Source: Chloroflexi bacterium HGW-Chloroflexi-6 (lineage in GTDB: Bacteria; Chloroflexota; Anaerolineae; Anaerolineales; Villigracilaceae). From it: a stretch of DNA of 64,000 nucleotides. Every line of letters begins with the position of its first letter. Position 1 is the stretch's first letter. Under the pieces are notes generated by a model. The model had not been told where the DNA came from, searched no databases, and saw only the letters and a program-made list of their open reading frames with translations. The stretch spans positions 186,001-250,000 of the forward strand of contig PHBU01000007.1 of the NCBI GenBank assembly GCA_002840685.1. Reading direction: 5' to 3'. Shown in pieces: positions 42,968 through 51,925 of this stretch. The position numbers were made by a program, and so were the translations under genes.

Positions 42968-43696
42968 ATGGACAGTGAACGCCAAAAACTCGAAGAGGCT
43001 GTTACAGCGTTGAAAACCGGGAATAAAACCGCCGCCAGGCAACTGTTTATAGAAATCCTGCGCAATAACCCCAAACAAGAGGATGCCTGGGTGGGGCTTT
43101 CTTTATGTGTCAACAGCCTCGCAAAGCGCAAGGAATACCTGTCCCGCGCTTTGCGCGCCAATCCGGCTCATGTCTATGCCCGTTCCGCTCTGGCCCGCCT
43201 GGAGCGGATTCCTGCGCCACAAAAGGCTGTTGCCACTCCTGTGCCAACTCCCGAAAAAGAACCCAAAGTGCAGCGCAAGTGGATGGAAGTTTACATTGGC
43301 CTGGGATTGGTGGTTCTGGTGCTGTTTGGCCTGATGGCAGGCTTGGGGTTTGTGCTCAACCAACAGGCCGAAGCCGCCCGTATCGAGAGTTTACCGGTTG
43401 AACTGACCTCGAATCGCTACGTTTTTATCGATTTTTACGCCGATTGGTGAAGTGCCTGCCGCTCAATGCAGCCGGTGGTTGCAAACCTTGAAAAACAATG
43501 TGCGGGAAATGTAACCTTCATCCATGCGGATGTGGATAAAAGCAAATATCAGGATCTGGTTTCCGAATATCGGGTGAATGCCATTCCGCGTTTTGTTTTG
43601 CTCAACCCATCGGGGAAAGTTGTCAAGCAGTGGCTGGGAACAACCTCCAGCGGAGAGTTTGACCAGTCAATGGGCAGTATCTGCGCCAGTCAGTGA
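42968..43696 (+). CDS. Membrane-anchored TPR-thioredoxin, probable selenoprotein (Sec at TGA 43448)
   Basis: The ORF track splits this gene at a TGA (43448-43450), but the frame continues without another stop to 43696, giving 242 residues. The TGA sits exactly where thioredoxins have the first cysteine of the CxxC site: FYADW-[TGA]-SACRSMQPVVANL. The downstream part is a clear thioredoxin (FIHADVDKSKYQDLV, VNAIPRFVLLNPSGKVV with cis-Pro). Residues 1-95 are TPR-like helices, and ~105-125 form one membrane helix, placing the thioredoxin domain on the far side. A GCAGCC-GGU-GGUUGC hairpin lies 17-32 nt after the TGA, as in bacterial SECIS elements. The alternative is a nonsense mutation or sequencing error. 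Confidence 0.78.
43448..43491 (+). promoter_or_regulatory. UGA-Sec codon with bacterial SECIS-like hairpin
   Basis: After TGA (43448-43450), GCAGCC (43468-43473) and GGTTGC (43477-43482) form a 6-bp stem with loop GGT. TCAA (43463-43466) and TTGA (43488-43491) can extend it after an internal loop. The GU-containing apical loop is 24-26 nt from the TGA, inside the 16-37 nt window described for bacterial SECIS. Confidence 0.65.
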
Positions 43697-43702
43697 GTAT
43701 CT

Positions 43703-44548
43703 TTATTCTTGTTCTGTCCGCGCGCTGGCAATCGAACTGATCACCACTCCGCCCAACACTACCACCCCGCCCAGCAGCGCCAGCGGACCGGGCATCTCAC
43801 CCAGCAGCAGAAAAACCCAGACCGGGTTCAGGATTGGTTCGAGGGTGCCGATCAAGGTCGCTTCGAGCGCCGGGATCACCTTGATCGCCAGCGAGTAAAA
43901 CAGGAAAGCCAGGCCGATCTGGAAAATCCCCAGGTAGGCAATCGCCCCCCAATTGGCGACTGTCCAGGGCTGTTGGAAAACGAAGTAACCGCCCAGGAGC
44001 ATGCCAAGCAGGTTGGCCAGCAGAAAACTCTCGGCCGGGCTGCCGTCTTTTTGAGCGCGCATCGCCACCGTCATCAGGGCCATCGTCACGCCGCTGATAA
44101 TGGCCAGGAGATTGCCGGTAAAACCGCCGGGGCTGAGCCGGTCGCCAAAGAACAGACCCAGCCCGGCAAAGATGACCAGCATCGCCACCCAATCAGCCTT
44201 GGACGGTTTCTCGCGCAAAAGCCAGTAACCCAGCAAAAGGATATAGATGGGGGCGGTGTACTGCAAGAAAATCGCGTTGGCGGCGGTTGTCATCTGAATG
44301 GCAGTGATGTAGAGCAACTGGGTCAGCACGGAACTGAGCGCGGCAATCCACTGCCAACGCGTGAAGCGCCGCGGTATGCGCCGCAGGTAAACCAGGAACA
44401 CCAGGCTGGAAAAGAGACTGCGCCCGGCCAGGACGGCCAGCGGCTGCCAGTTGAGCGTTTTGAGAAAAATACCGCTCGTGCTCCACAGCACGGCGGCGAT
44501 GATCAGGAACAGGATGGCTTTGCGGCGATCAATGGCGGCGGGAATCAT
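43703..44548 (-). CDS. EamA-family (DMT superfamily) transporter
   Basis: A 281-residue membrane protein with ten predicted helices arranged as two EamA repeats. Repeat 1 starts LFLIIAAVLWSTSGIFLKTL; repeat 2 ends LEPILNPVWVFLLLGEMPGPLALLGGVVVLGGV, the typical EamA C-terminus. Members usually export amino acids or metabolites; the substrate here is unknown. It is convergent with the selenoprotein gene (6 bp apart) and divergent from the oxidoreductase gene. A minus-strand TATAAT (44586-44581) lies 33 nt upstream. Confidence 0.92.
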   Translation of the reverse strand: MIPAAIDRRKAILFLIIAAVLWSTSGIFLKTLNWQPLAVLAGRSLFSSLVFLVYLRRIPRRFTRWQWIAALSSVLTQLLYITAIQMTTAANAIFLQYTAPIYILLLGYWLLREKPSKADWVAMLVIFAGLGLFFGDRLSPGGFTGNLLAIISGVTMALMTVAMRAQKDGSPAESFLLANLLGMLLGGYFVFQQPWTVANWGAIAYLGIFQIGLAFLFYSLAIKVIPALEATLIGTLEPILNPVWVFLLLGEMPGPLALLGGVVVLGGVVISSIASARTEQE

Positions 44549-44679
44549 CGGCGGGGGTTCTCCAATCAGAACAGCGCTGAATTATACATCCGCCTTAAGG
44601 CAGGCTGGCCGTGCCTGGAATGGAAATCTCCGGGCTAGGACAATGGTGTAAAATAATTCAAACAGAAAGGATGTTAGCC

Positions 44680-45669
44680 ATGACCGAAAAACTCCGCTGG
44701 GGATTACTCTCGACCGCCAAGATCAATGCCGCGCTCTTCAAGCCGCTGGCAAAATCGAAGCGCAACACCCTGTTCGCTGTTGGATCGCGCAGCGAGGAAA
44801 GCGCCCAGGCCTACGCCGCCGAGCACAGTATCCCGCGCGCGCACGGCACTTACGAAGCCCTGCTGGCCGACCCGGAAGTGGATGTCATCTACAATTCCCT
44901 GCCCAACCACCTGCACGCCGAGTGGACGATCAAGGCTCTCGAAGCGGGCAAGCACGTCCTGTGCGAAAAACCCTTCGCGCTGACCCTGGATGAAGTGGAT
45001 GCGATGTCCGAGGCGGCGCAGCGCACCGGCAAGGTGCTGGCCGAGGCTTTCATGTATCGCACTCATCCGCAGACCATCAAAGCCAAAGAGATTGTCGATA
45101 GCGGCGAATTGGGGAAAATCCTGATCGTCAAAGGCGGGTTTACCTTTACCTTTGCCCGCCCCGGCAACTATCGCCTCGACCCGGCCTTGGGCGGCGGCGG
45201 GTTGTGGGATGTTGGCTGTTATCCCCTCAGCTATGCCCGCACCATGCTCGGGTTGGAACCGCTTGAAGTTTTTGGCTGGCAGATGACGGGTGAGAGCGGC
45301 ATCGACGAATTCTTCAGCGCCCAGATGCTTTTCCCCGGCGAGATCCACGCTCAATTCGATTGCGGATTCCGCGGCCCGTTCCGCGCTTTTATTGAAATCG
45401 TTGGCGAGCTTGGCACCCTCGAGATCCCGACCCCCTTCCACCCTGGTAAAAAGACTGACATCCTGCTCACCCGCAACGGCAAAACCAAAAAGATCGAGGT
45501 CAAGGGTCAAAATACGTACCTGGGCGAGGTCGAAGACATGGCTGATGCCATTTTGCTCGGCAAAGCCCCGCACATTTCATTGGTCGACAGCCGCGCCAAT
45601 GTCGCCGCCATCCTGGCGCTTTATAAATCTGCCAAAACAGGCAAAGTTGTGCGCCTGAAAAAGGAATAG
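44680..45669 (+). CDS. Gfo/Idh/MocA-family oxidoreductase
   Basis: A 329-residue NAD(P)-dependent dehydrogenase. The Rossmann domain begins LRWGLLSTAKINAALF (GxxxxA variant), and the family signature EAGKHVLCEKPFALTLDE carries the conserved EKP lysine. DVGCYPLSYARTMLG holds the catalytic-region Asp/Tyr pattern of the GFO_IDH_MocA C-terminal domain, as in glucose-6-phosphate or trans-dihydrodiol dehydrogenase-like members. The sugar substrate is unknown. ATG 44680 follows AGAAAGG. It precedes DegV by 3 nt. Confidence 0.92.
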   Translation: MTEKLRWGLLSTAKINAALFKPLAKSKRNTLFAVGSRSEESAQAYAAEHSIPRAHGTYEALLADPEVDVIYNSLPNHLHAEWTIKALEAGKHVLCEKPFALTLDEVDAMSEAAQRTGKVLAEAFMYRTHPQTIKAKEIVDSGELGKILIVKGGFTFTFARPGNYRLDPALGGGGLWDVGCYPLSYARTMLGLEPLEVFGWQMTGESGIDEFFSAQMLFPGEIHAQFDCGFRGPFRAFIEIVGELGTLEIPTPFHPGKKTDILLTRNGKTKKIEVKGQNTYLGEVEDMADAILLGKAPHISLVDSRANVAAILALYKSAKTGKVVRLKKE

Positions 45670-45672
45670 GGG

Positions 45673-46509
45673 ATGATAAAAATCGTCGCCGACACTACTT
45701 CCGGCTTGCCGCTCGACCTGGCGCGCCAGCGCGGAATTGCCATGCTGCCACAAATCGTCATTTTTGGCGAAAACTCCTACCGTGACGACGGCGAGATCGA
45801 TACTGAAATCTTCCTGACCCGGCTCAAGGCCTCGTCGATTTTGCCCAAGACTGCCGCTCCGCCGCCCGTGCTTTATCACCCGATCTTCCAAGATGCGCTT
45901 GAAAAGGGCGATACTGTGATCGTGATCGCGCCCTCGGCAAAAGTCAGCGGGACGGTGCGATCGGCTCAAAACGCCGCCGCCGATTTTGCGGATCTGACCG
46001 TGCACGTGGTCGATGCGCAGACGATTGCCGGGAACACCGCCACCCTTGCCCTGCTGGCCGCGCAATGGGCCGCCGAGGGTGTTGATGTTGACTCTATTCT
46101 GAAGCGGCTGGCGGGCCTAATCTCCAGTCAGCGCACTTACTTCCTGGTCGATACCCTCGAGTATCTCAAAAAAGGCGGACGCATTGGCGGCGCGAAGGCA
46201 CTGCTCGGCGAACTGCTGCAGGTCAAGCCCATTTTGCAGGTCAAAGACGGCCTGGTGCAGCCCTGTGAACAGGAACGTACCAAAAAACGAGCCCTGTCGC
46301 GTTTGATCGATCTTGTCGCGGAGCAGGCCGGCGGCTCTGCAAATGCCCACCTTTCGGTCATGCATATCGATGCCCGCGAAGATGCCGAAATGCTGGCCCA
46401 GGCTTTTGCTGAAAGATTGGGCATCCCAACCCCGCCGATTTACGTTCTGCCGGCGGCGATCGGTGTCCATGCCGGGCCAAGGGCGCTGGCAGTTGGTTTC
46501 TTCGTGTGA
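45673..46509 (+). CDS. DegV-family fatty-acid-binding protein
   Basis: A 278-residue DegV protein. It starts IKIVADTTSGLPLDLARQRGI and has the ligand-binding KTAAPPPVLYHPIF region, VHVVDAQTIAGNTATLAL and the C-terminal IGVHAGPRALAVGFF signature. DegV/FakB proteins bind a fatty acid and present it to a FakA-type kinase; no fakA is nearby. It is co-transcribed with the Gfo/Idh/MocA gene and closed by a hairpin. Confidence 0.93.
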   Translation: MIKIVADTTSGLPLDLARQRGIAMLPQIVIFGENSYRDDGEIDTEIFLTRLKASSILPKTAAPPPVLYHPIFQDALEKGDTVIVIAPSAKVSGTVRSAQNAAADFADLTVHVVDAQTIAGNTATLALLAAQWAAEGVDVDSILKRLAGLISSQRTYFLVDTLEYLKKGGRIGGAKALLGELLQVKPILQVKDGLVQPCEQERTKKRALSRLIDLVAEQAGGSANAHLSVMHIDAREDAEMLAQAFAERLGIPTPPIYVLPAAIGVHAGPRALAVGFFV

Positions 46510-46544
46510 AATCGGGCTCAATGGTATATAATACCTGTGGTTTA

Positions 46545-46580
46545 AAAATGCGCTTTTTGCTGATAAAAAAGCGCATTTTA
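46545..46580 (+). terminator. Hairpin terminator after degV
   Basis: AAAATGCGCTTTTT pairs with AAAAAGCGCATTTT across a 7-nt loop. The T run is short, so strength is uncertain. A TATAAT-like box (46527) lies just before it and another (46594) just after, the latter likely serving yebC. Confidence 0.65.
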
Positions 46581-46732
46581 TGACCGGGACGGGTATAATT
46601 CGATCCCTGAAATCAAAGCAGGCCCGTGGTTGCAAAGTGCGAGCTTCTGTGACAAGAAAAAACGTAATTTGTGATTGAGACGGGCATAAATTCCCAAAAA
46701 AGTGGTAGAAGAACGAGAAGGAGAACGTCTTT

Positions 46733-47488
46733 ATGTCTGGACATAGCCATTGGGCAACCATCCGCCGCAAGAAGGGCGCGGTAGATGCAAAACGTGGTGC
46801 AATTTTTACGCGCCTGGCCAAAGAACTGGTCATGGCCGCGCGCAACGGCGGGGGCGACCCTGATACAAACATCCACCTCGCACTGGCGATCGAAAAAGCC
46901 CGCGCGGGCAACATGCCGAAAGACAACATCGAACGCGCCATTCGCCGCGGCACCGGCGATGACAAAGACGCTGCCGCTTATGAAGAAATGACCCTCGAAG
47001 GCTACGGCCCCCACGGCTCGGCGATCATGGTCGAGTGCGTGACAGACAACCGCAACCGCACCGTGGCTGAACTGCGTCATGCTTTCAGCAAGAACGGCGG
47101 CAATATGGCTGAACCGGGCGCGGTCGGTTGGCAGTTTGAGCGCAAATCCTATTTCACTTTCCCGGCCAGCGCACTTTCTTACGACAAAGCCTTTGAACTG
47201 GCGATCGATGCCGGCGCAGACGATGTCGCAGAAGACGGCGACAATATTGAAATCATTGGCCCGGTCGAAGTGTTCAAAACCCTGGGCGATGCCCTGCACA
47301 AGATCAAAGTCACCCCCGATGAAGGCGGCTTGCGCCTGATCGCCAAGCAGGACCTTGAACTGGGTGTCGAAGAGACCTTGCAGGTGTTGCGCGTGGTTGA
47401 AACCATTGAAGACCTCGACGATGTCCAGAACGTTTACCACAACCTGAAAATTTCAGACGAAGTCCTGGCCGTGCTCGAAGCGGAATAA
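46733..47488 (+). CDS. YebC/PmpR-family protein
   Basis: A 251-residue protein starting MSGHSHWATIRRKKGAVDAK, the universal YebC signature. GGDPDTNIHLALAIEKARAGNMPKDNIERAI and the RNRTVAELRHAFSKNGG region follow. YebC proteins act as DNA-binding regulators and, in recent work, as translation factors that relieve stalling on proline-rich stretches; either role is family knowledge. AAGGAG precedes the ATG by 9 nt. A leader of about 130 nt follows a TATAAT at 46594. It lies next to ruvC, a common pairing. Confidence 0.95.
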   Translation: MSGHSHWATIRRKKGAVDAKRGAIFTRLAKELVMAARNGGGDPDTNIHLALAIEKARAGNMPKDNIERAIRRGTGDDKDAAAYEEMTLEGYGPHGSAIMVECVTDNRNRTVAELRHAFSKNGGNMAEPGAVGWQFERKSYFTFPASALSYDKAFELAIDAGADDVAEDGDNIEIIGPVEVFKTLGDALHKIKVTPDEGGLRLIAKQDLELGVEETLQVLRVVETIEDLDDVQNVYHNLKISDEVLAVLEAE

Positions 47489-47498
47489 ATTCCATAGT

Positions 47499-47527
47499 AT
47501 AGGGGCGACCCAGCGGGTCGCCCCTAT
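47499..47527. repeat. Perfect 13-bp-arm palindrome between yebC and ruvC
   Basis: ATAGGGGCGACCC and GGGTCGCCCCTAT flank AGC. No T run follows, so it is better read as a dispersed palindromic repeat than as a terminator. The ends match those of the element at 14867. Confidence 0.75.
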
Positions 47528-47537
47528 ATCATTTAAT

Positions 47538-48026
47538 ATGACCCTCGCCATCGGCATCGACCCAGGCACTGCCACCACCGGTTACGGACTCGTCCGTGAG
47601 CTGCGCGACGGCTCACTTGAAGCGGTCGATTTTGGCGTCATCACCACTCCGAAAGGCATCTCGGATGCCGAACGCCTGGACATGCTCTACCAGCAGCTCG
47701 GCGCGATCTTGAAACAGCACAAACCTGAAACCTGCGGGGTCGAAAAGCTTTTCTTCCAAAAAAATGTCTCAACGGCCATCACGGTTGGCCAGGCGCGCGG
47801 CGTGATCTTGCTGGCGCTGGCCCAGTCTGGCATGGATGTCGCAGAATACACACCGAACGAGGTCAAACTGGCGGTCGCCGGTTATGGCTCGGCCGATAAA
47901 CGCCAGGTGCAAGAGATGGTGCGCATTTTGCTGGCCCTGCCGAAAATCCCCAAGCCCGACGATGCCGCCGATGCCCTGGCGATCGCCATCTGCCACTTGC
48001 ACTCGTACAGACTGCAAAGGCTCTAA
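47538..48026 (+). CDS. ruvC: Crossover junction endodeoxyribonuclease RuvC
   Basis: A 162-residue Holliday-junction resolvase. The catalytic acids are visible: Asp in AIGIDPGTATTGYG, Glu in CGVEKLFFQKN, and the C-terminal pair in PDDAADALAIAICH. It cuts junctions symmetrically with RuvAB during recombinational repair. ruvA and ruvB are not in the window. A TATATC box ends 7 nt before the ATG, so it may have its own leaderless transcript apart from yebC. Confidence 0.96.
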   Translation: MTLAIGIDPGTATTGYGLVRELRDGSLEAVDFGVITTPKGISDAERLDMLYQQLGAILKQHKPETCGVEKLFFQKNVSTAITVGQARGVILLALAQSGMDVAEYTPNEVKLAVAGYGSADKRQVQEMVRILLALPKIPKPDDAADALAIAICHLHSYRLQRL

Positions 48027-48203
48027 TCCACCAGAAACGAAAACACAGCCTTGTTTTTTAGCGCGAATGCCTGTAATGATTCGCGCCCTTGTTTTTTCTT
48101 TGCCAAAATTCTACAGACCGGATAACTTTTTAAGAAACCATCGCCAGCTTGCGTGGTAAAATTCGAACTCTTGTTCCAAAAATCCCACCCAACAGAAAAA
48201 CCC

Positions 48204-50342
<2,139 letters not shown>

Positions 50343-50363
50343 GAACTGAAGAGTGAAACGTGA

Positions 50364-50394
50364 AAGGCGCTGCGGAATTACGCGGCGCCTTTTA
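50364..50394 (+). terminator. Terminator after tex
   Basis: AAGGCGCTGCG and CGCGGCGCCTT (one G-U pair) flank GAATTA and end in TTTT. Sequence and shape resemble the hairpins at 51771 and 54342. Confidence 0.8.
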
Positions 50395-50466
50395 TATTGT
50401 TTTTTGCAGGGCAGCTGCCTATAATGAATTTGAGCACTCACTCGCGAAGGAAAGAGAAGGTGCATA

Positions 50467-51516
50467 ATGAAAATACATCTGAAGACCCTTGCCGTATTTG
50501 CCTTGGGATTGGGATTGTTTTTGAGCAGTTGTGCATCCCCGCCAAACACAATCGTTCTACCAACCGCTGCCAGCACCGCTGGCTCGCCGGAAATCACGCT
50601 CGATCTAGAAAAGGTGGATGATCATCCGCTCTATGTTTTGCGCTACACCGGCGATTATCGTTTCGATGAATACCTGCAAACCGGGCGCAGACCAAACCTG
50701 CAGTCTTTTTTGCCGGTGGCGCATGGCAGATGGGGCTGTACCGTGTTTGCAACGCTCAATCCCGCCGGGGAGCAGCTTTTGGGCCGTAACTTCGACTGGG
50801 AAGATCATCCCACCCTGCTCTTGTTCACTGCGCCGCTAAATGGTTATCGCTCGGTTTCGATGGTCGACATCTCTTATCTGGGGTTTTCTAAAACCACCCC
50901 CATCACCGACCAAAACCGCTCCCAGTTACTAACCGCTCCTTACCTGCCCTTCGACGGGATGAATGAAAAAGGGCTGGCGGTGGGGATGATGGCGCTCTCC
51001 GATATCCAGCCAGTGAGCGATCCGAATAAAGTCACCCTTGGCTCGCTGGCAATCATCCGATTGCTGCTGGATAAAGCCGCCACGCTCGAAGAAGCGCTGG
51101 CGCTGCTGGAACAATACAACGTGGATTTCAGCGGCGGCCCTGTTGTCCATTACATGATCGCAGATGCGAGCGGACACTCGGCAGTGGTCGAGTATGGCGA
51201 TGCGCGACGGGAGCAACCGGCGCGGTATGTGTTCTCCAACGAACAACCCTGGCAGGTTTCCACGAACTTCGAGTTTGCGCCCCAGCCGCCGACCGGCGCG
51301 GATTCAGTCTGCTGGCGTTACAACCTGGCCTATGAAACACTTTCTGAAGTCGATGGAAAACTTACCCAGCCGGAGGCCATGAGCCTGCTGAAAAAGGTTT
51401 CCCAGCCCAGCACGCTCTGGTCGGTGACCTACAACCTGCACTCCGGGCAAATCGAAATCAGTCTGCGCCAGAATTATGACCAGGTTTACCGGTTCCAACT
51501 CGAAATGGAACAGTAA
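50467..51516 (+). CDS. Lipoprotein of the linear-amide Ntn-hydrolase family (C45/choloylglycine-like)
   Basis: A 349-residue lipoprotein with lipobox LFLSSC (Cys22). The mature part has the Ntn-hydrolase signature: candidate nucleophile Cys91 in RWGCTVFATLN, GRNFDWED, and FDGMNEKGLAVGMMAL. Relatives include acid ceramidase-like, NAAA and acyl-CoA:6-APA acyltransferases, which cleave linear amides after self-processing to expose the Cys. Here 90 residues would have to be removed, conflicting with lipid anchoring unless the pieces stay together. Substrate unknown. Confidence 0.8.
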   Translation: MKIHLKTLAVFALGLGLFLSSCASPPNTIVLPTAASTAGSPEITLDLEKVDDHPLYVLRYTGDYRFDEYLQTGRRPNLQSFLPVAHGRWGCTVFATLNPAGEQLLGRNFDWEDHPTLLLFTAPLNGYRSVSMVDISYLGFSKTTPITDQNRSQLLTAPYLPFDGMNEKGLAVGMMALSDIQPVSDPNKVTLGSLAIIRLLLDKAATLEEALALLEQYNVDFSGGPVVHYMIADASGHSAVVEYGDARREQPARYVFSNEQPWQVSTNFEFAPQPPTGADSVCWRYNLAYETLSEVDGKLTQPEAMSLLKKVSQPSTLWSVTYNLHSGQIEISLRQNYDQVYRFQLEMEQ

Positions 51517-51566
51517 CGCATAAGACACGAACAGCTCTGCTGAAAATCCAAATTGTTCTTCCTTAA

Positions 51567-51713
51567 AGTGAAGGCCGCAAACGCGCCATCGTCGGTTTGA
51601 CAGCCTCGATCCGCTATTTTGTCAACACCATCATCCATTTGTCGGGGAAAGGCTCCCTGACTCCGCTGGACAGCCTCGAAGCCGCGCTGGATTGGATTGT
51701 AGAAGAGGAGTGA
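51567..51713 (+). pseudogene. C-terminal remnant of a STAS/SpoIIAA-like protein
   Basis: The frame RKRAIVGLTASIRYFVNT, continuing to LDWIVEEE and a TGA, reads like the end of a SpoIIAA/STAS-like protein. A stop codon (TAA) stands just before it and no start or N-terminal part is present. The remaining 48 codons look like a decayed fragment. Confidence 0.4.
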
Positions 51714-51770
51714 GCTTCAGTTATTTGGTTGAGCAGTAGGTAAAATTTAAACAGCAAGCACCAACTATAA

Positions 51771-51814
51771 TTAAGAAGCGCGCCGCGGAATTTTTTCCGC
51801 GGCGCGCTTCTTAA
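51771..51814. terminator. 20-bp perfect GC-rich hairpin (copy 1)
   Basis: The left arm TTAAGAAGCGCGCCGCGGAA is fully complementary to the right arm, with loop TTTT. The core is repeated at 54342. It lies in the 409-bp gap 51517-51925 and may end transcripts from the amide-hydrolase gene. Confidence 0.7.
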
Positions 51815-51817
51815 AAT

Positions 51818-51860
51818 CCTGTATTGGTTCTGTTACAGGATGTCTCCATACCGATACAGG
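51818..51860. promoter_or_regulatory. Inverted repeat upstream of the lipoprotein promoter
   Basis: CCTGTATTGGT (51818-51828) and ACCGATACAGG (51850-51860) are inverted with one mismatch. A third CTGTTACAGG-like dyad lies between. It could be an operator for the -10 box at 51880. Confidence 0.4.
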
Positions 51861-51876
51861 GTTGAGCCGGCCCCGG

Positions 51877-51885
51877 TGCTATAAT
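51877..51885 (+). promoter_or_regulatory. Extended -10 promoter of the 794-aa lipoprotein gene
   Basis: TGCTATAAT is a consensus extended -10, with a leader of about 34 nt to ATG 51926. Confidence 0.6.
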
Positions 51886-51925
51886 TTTTGCAGTCTTCGA
51901 GACCAAACCAGGCGAGGTGCGCACC

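Noticed and set aside
43448-43450. Plain nonsense mutation or pseudogene in the thioredoxin gene
   Set aside because: It is possible, but the TGA falls exactly on the redox Cys codon, the rest of the frame is undamaged and a SECIS-like hairpin follows, so Sec is preferred.
45577-46065. 162-aa minus-strand ORF overlapping degV
   Set aside because: It is antisense to the well-conserved Gfo/Idh/MocA and DegV genes.
47499-47527. Terminator for yebC
   Set aside because: The stem is strong but ATATCATTT follows rather than a T run, and the ends match another dispersed palindrome.
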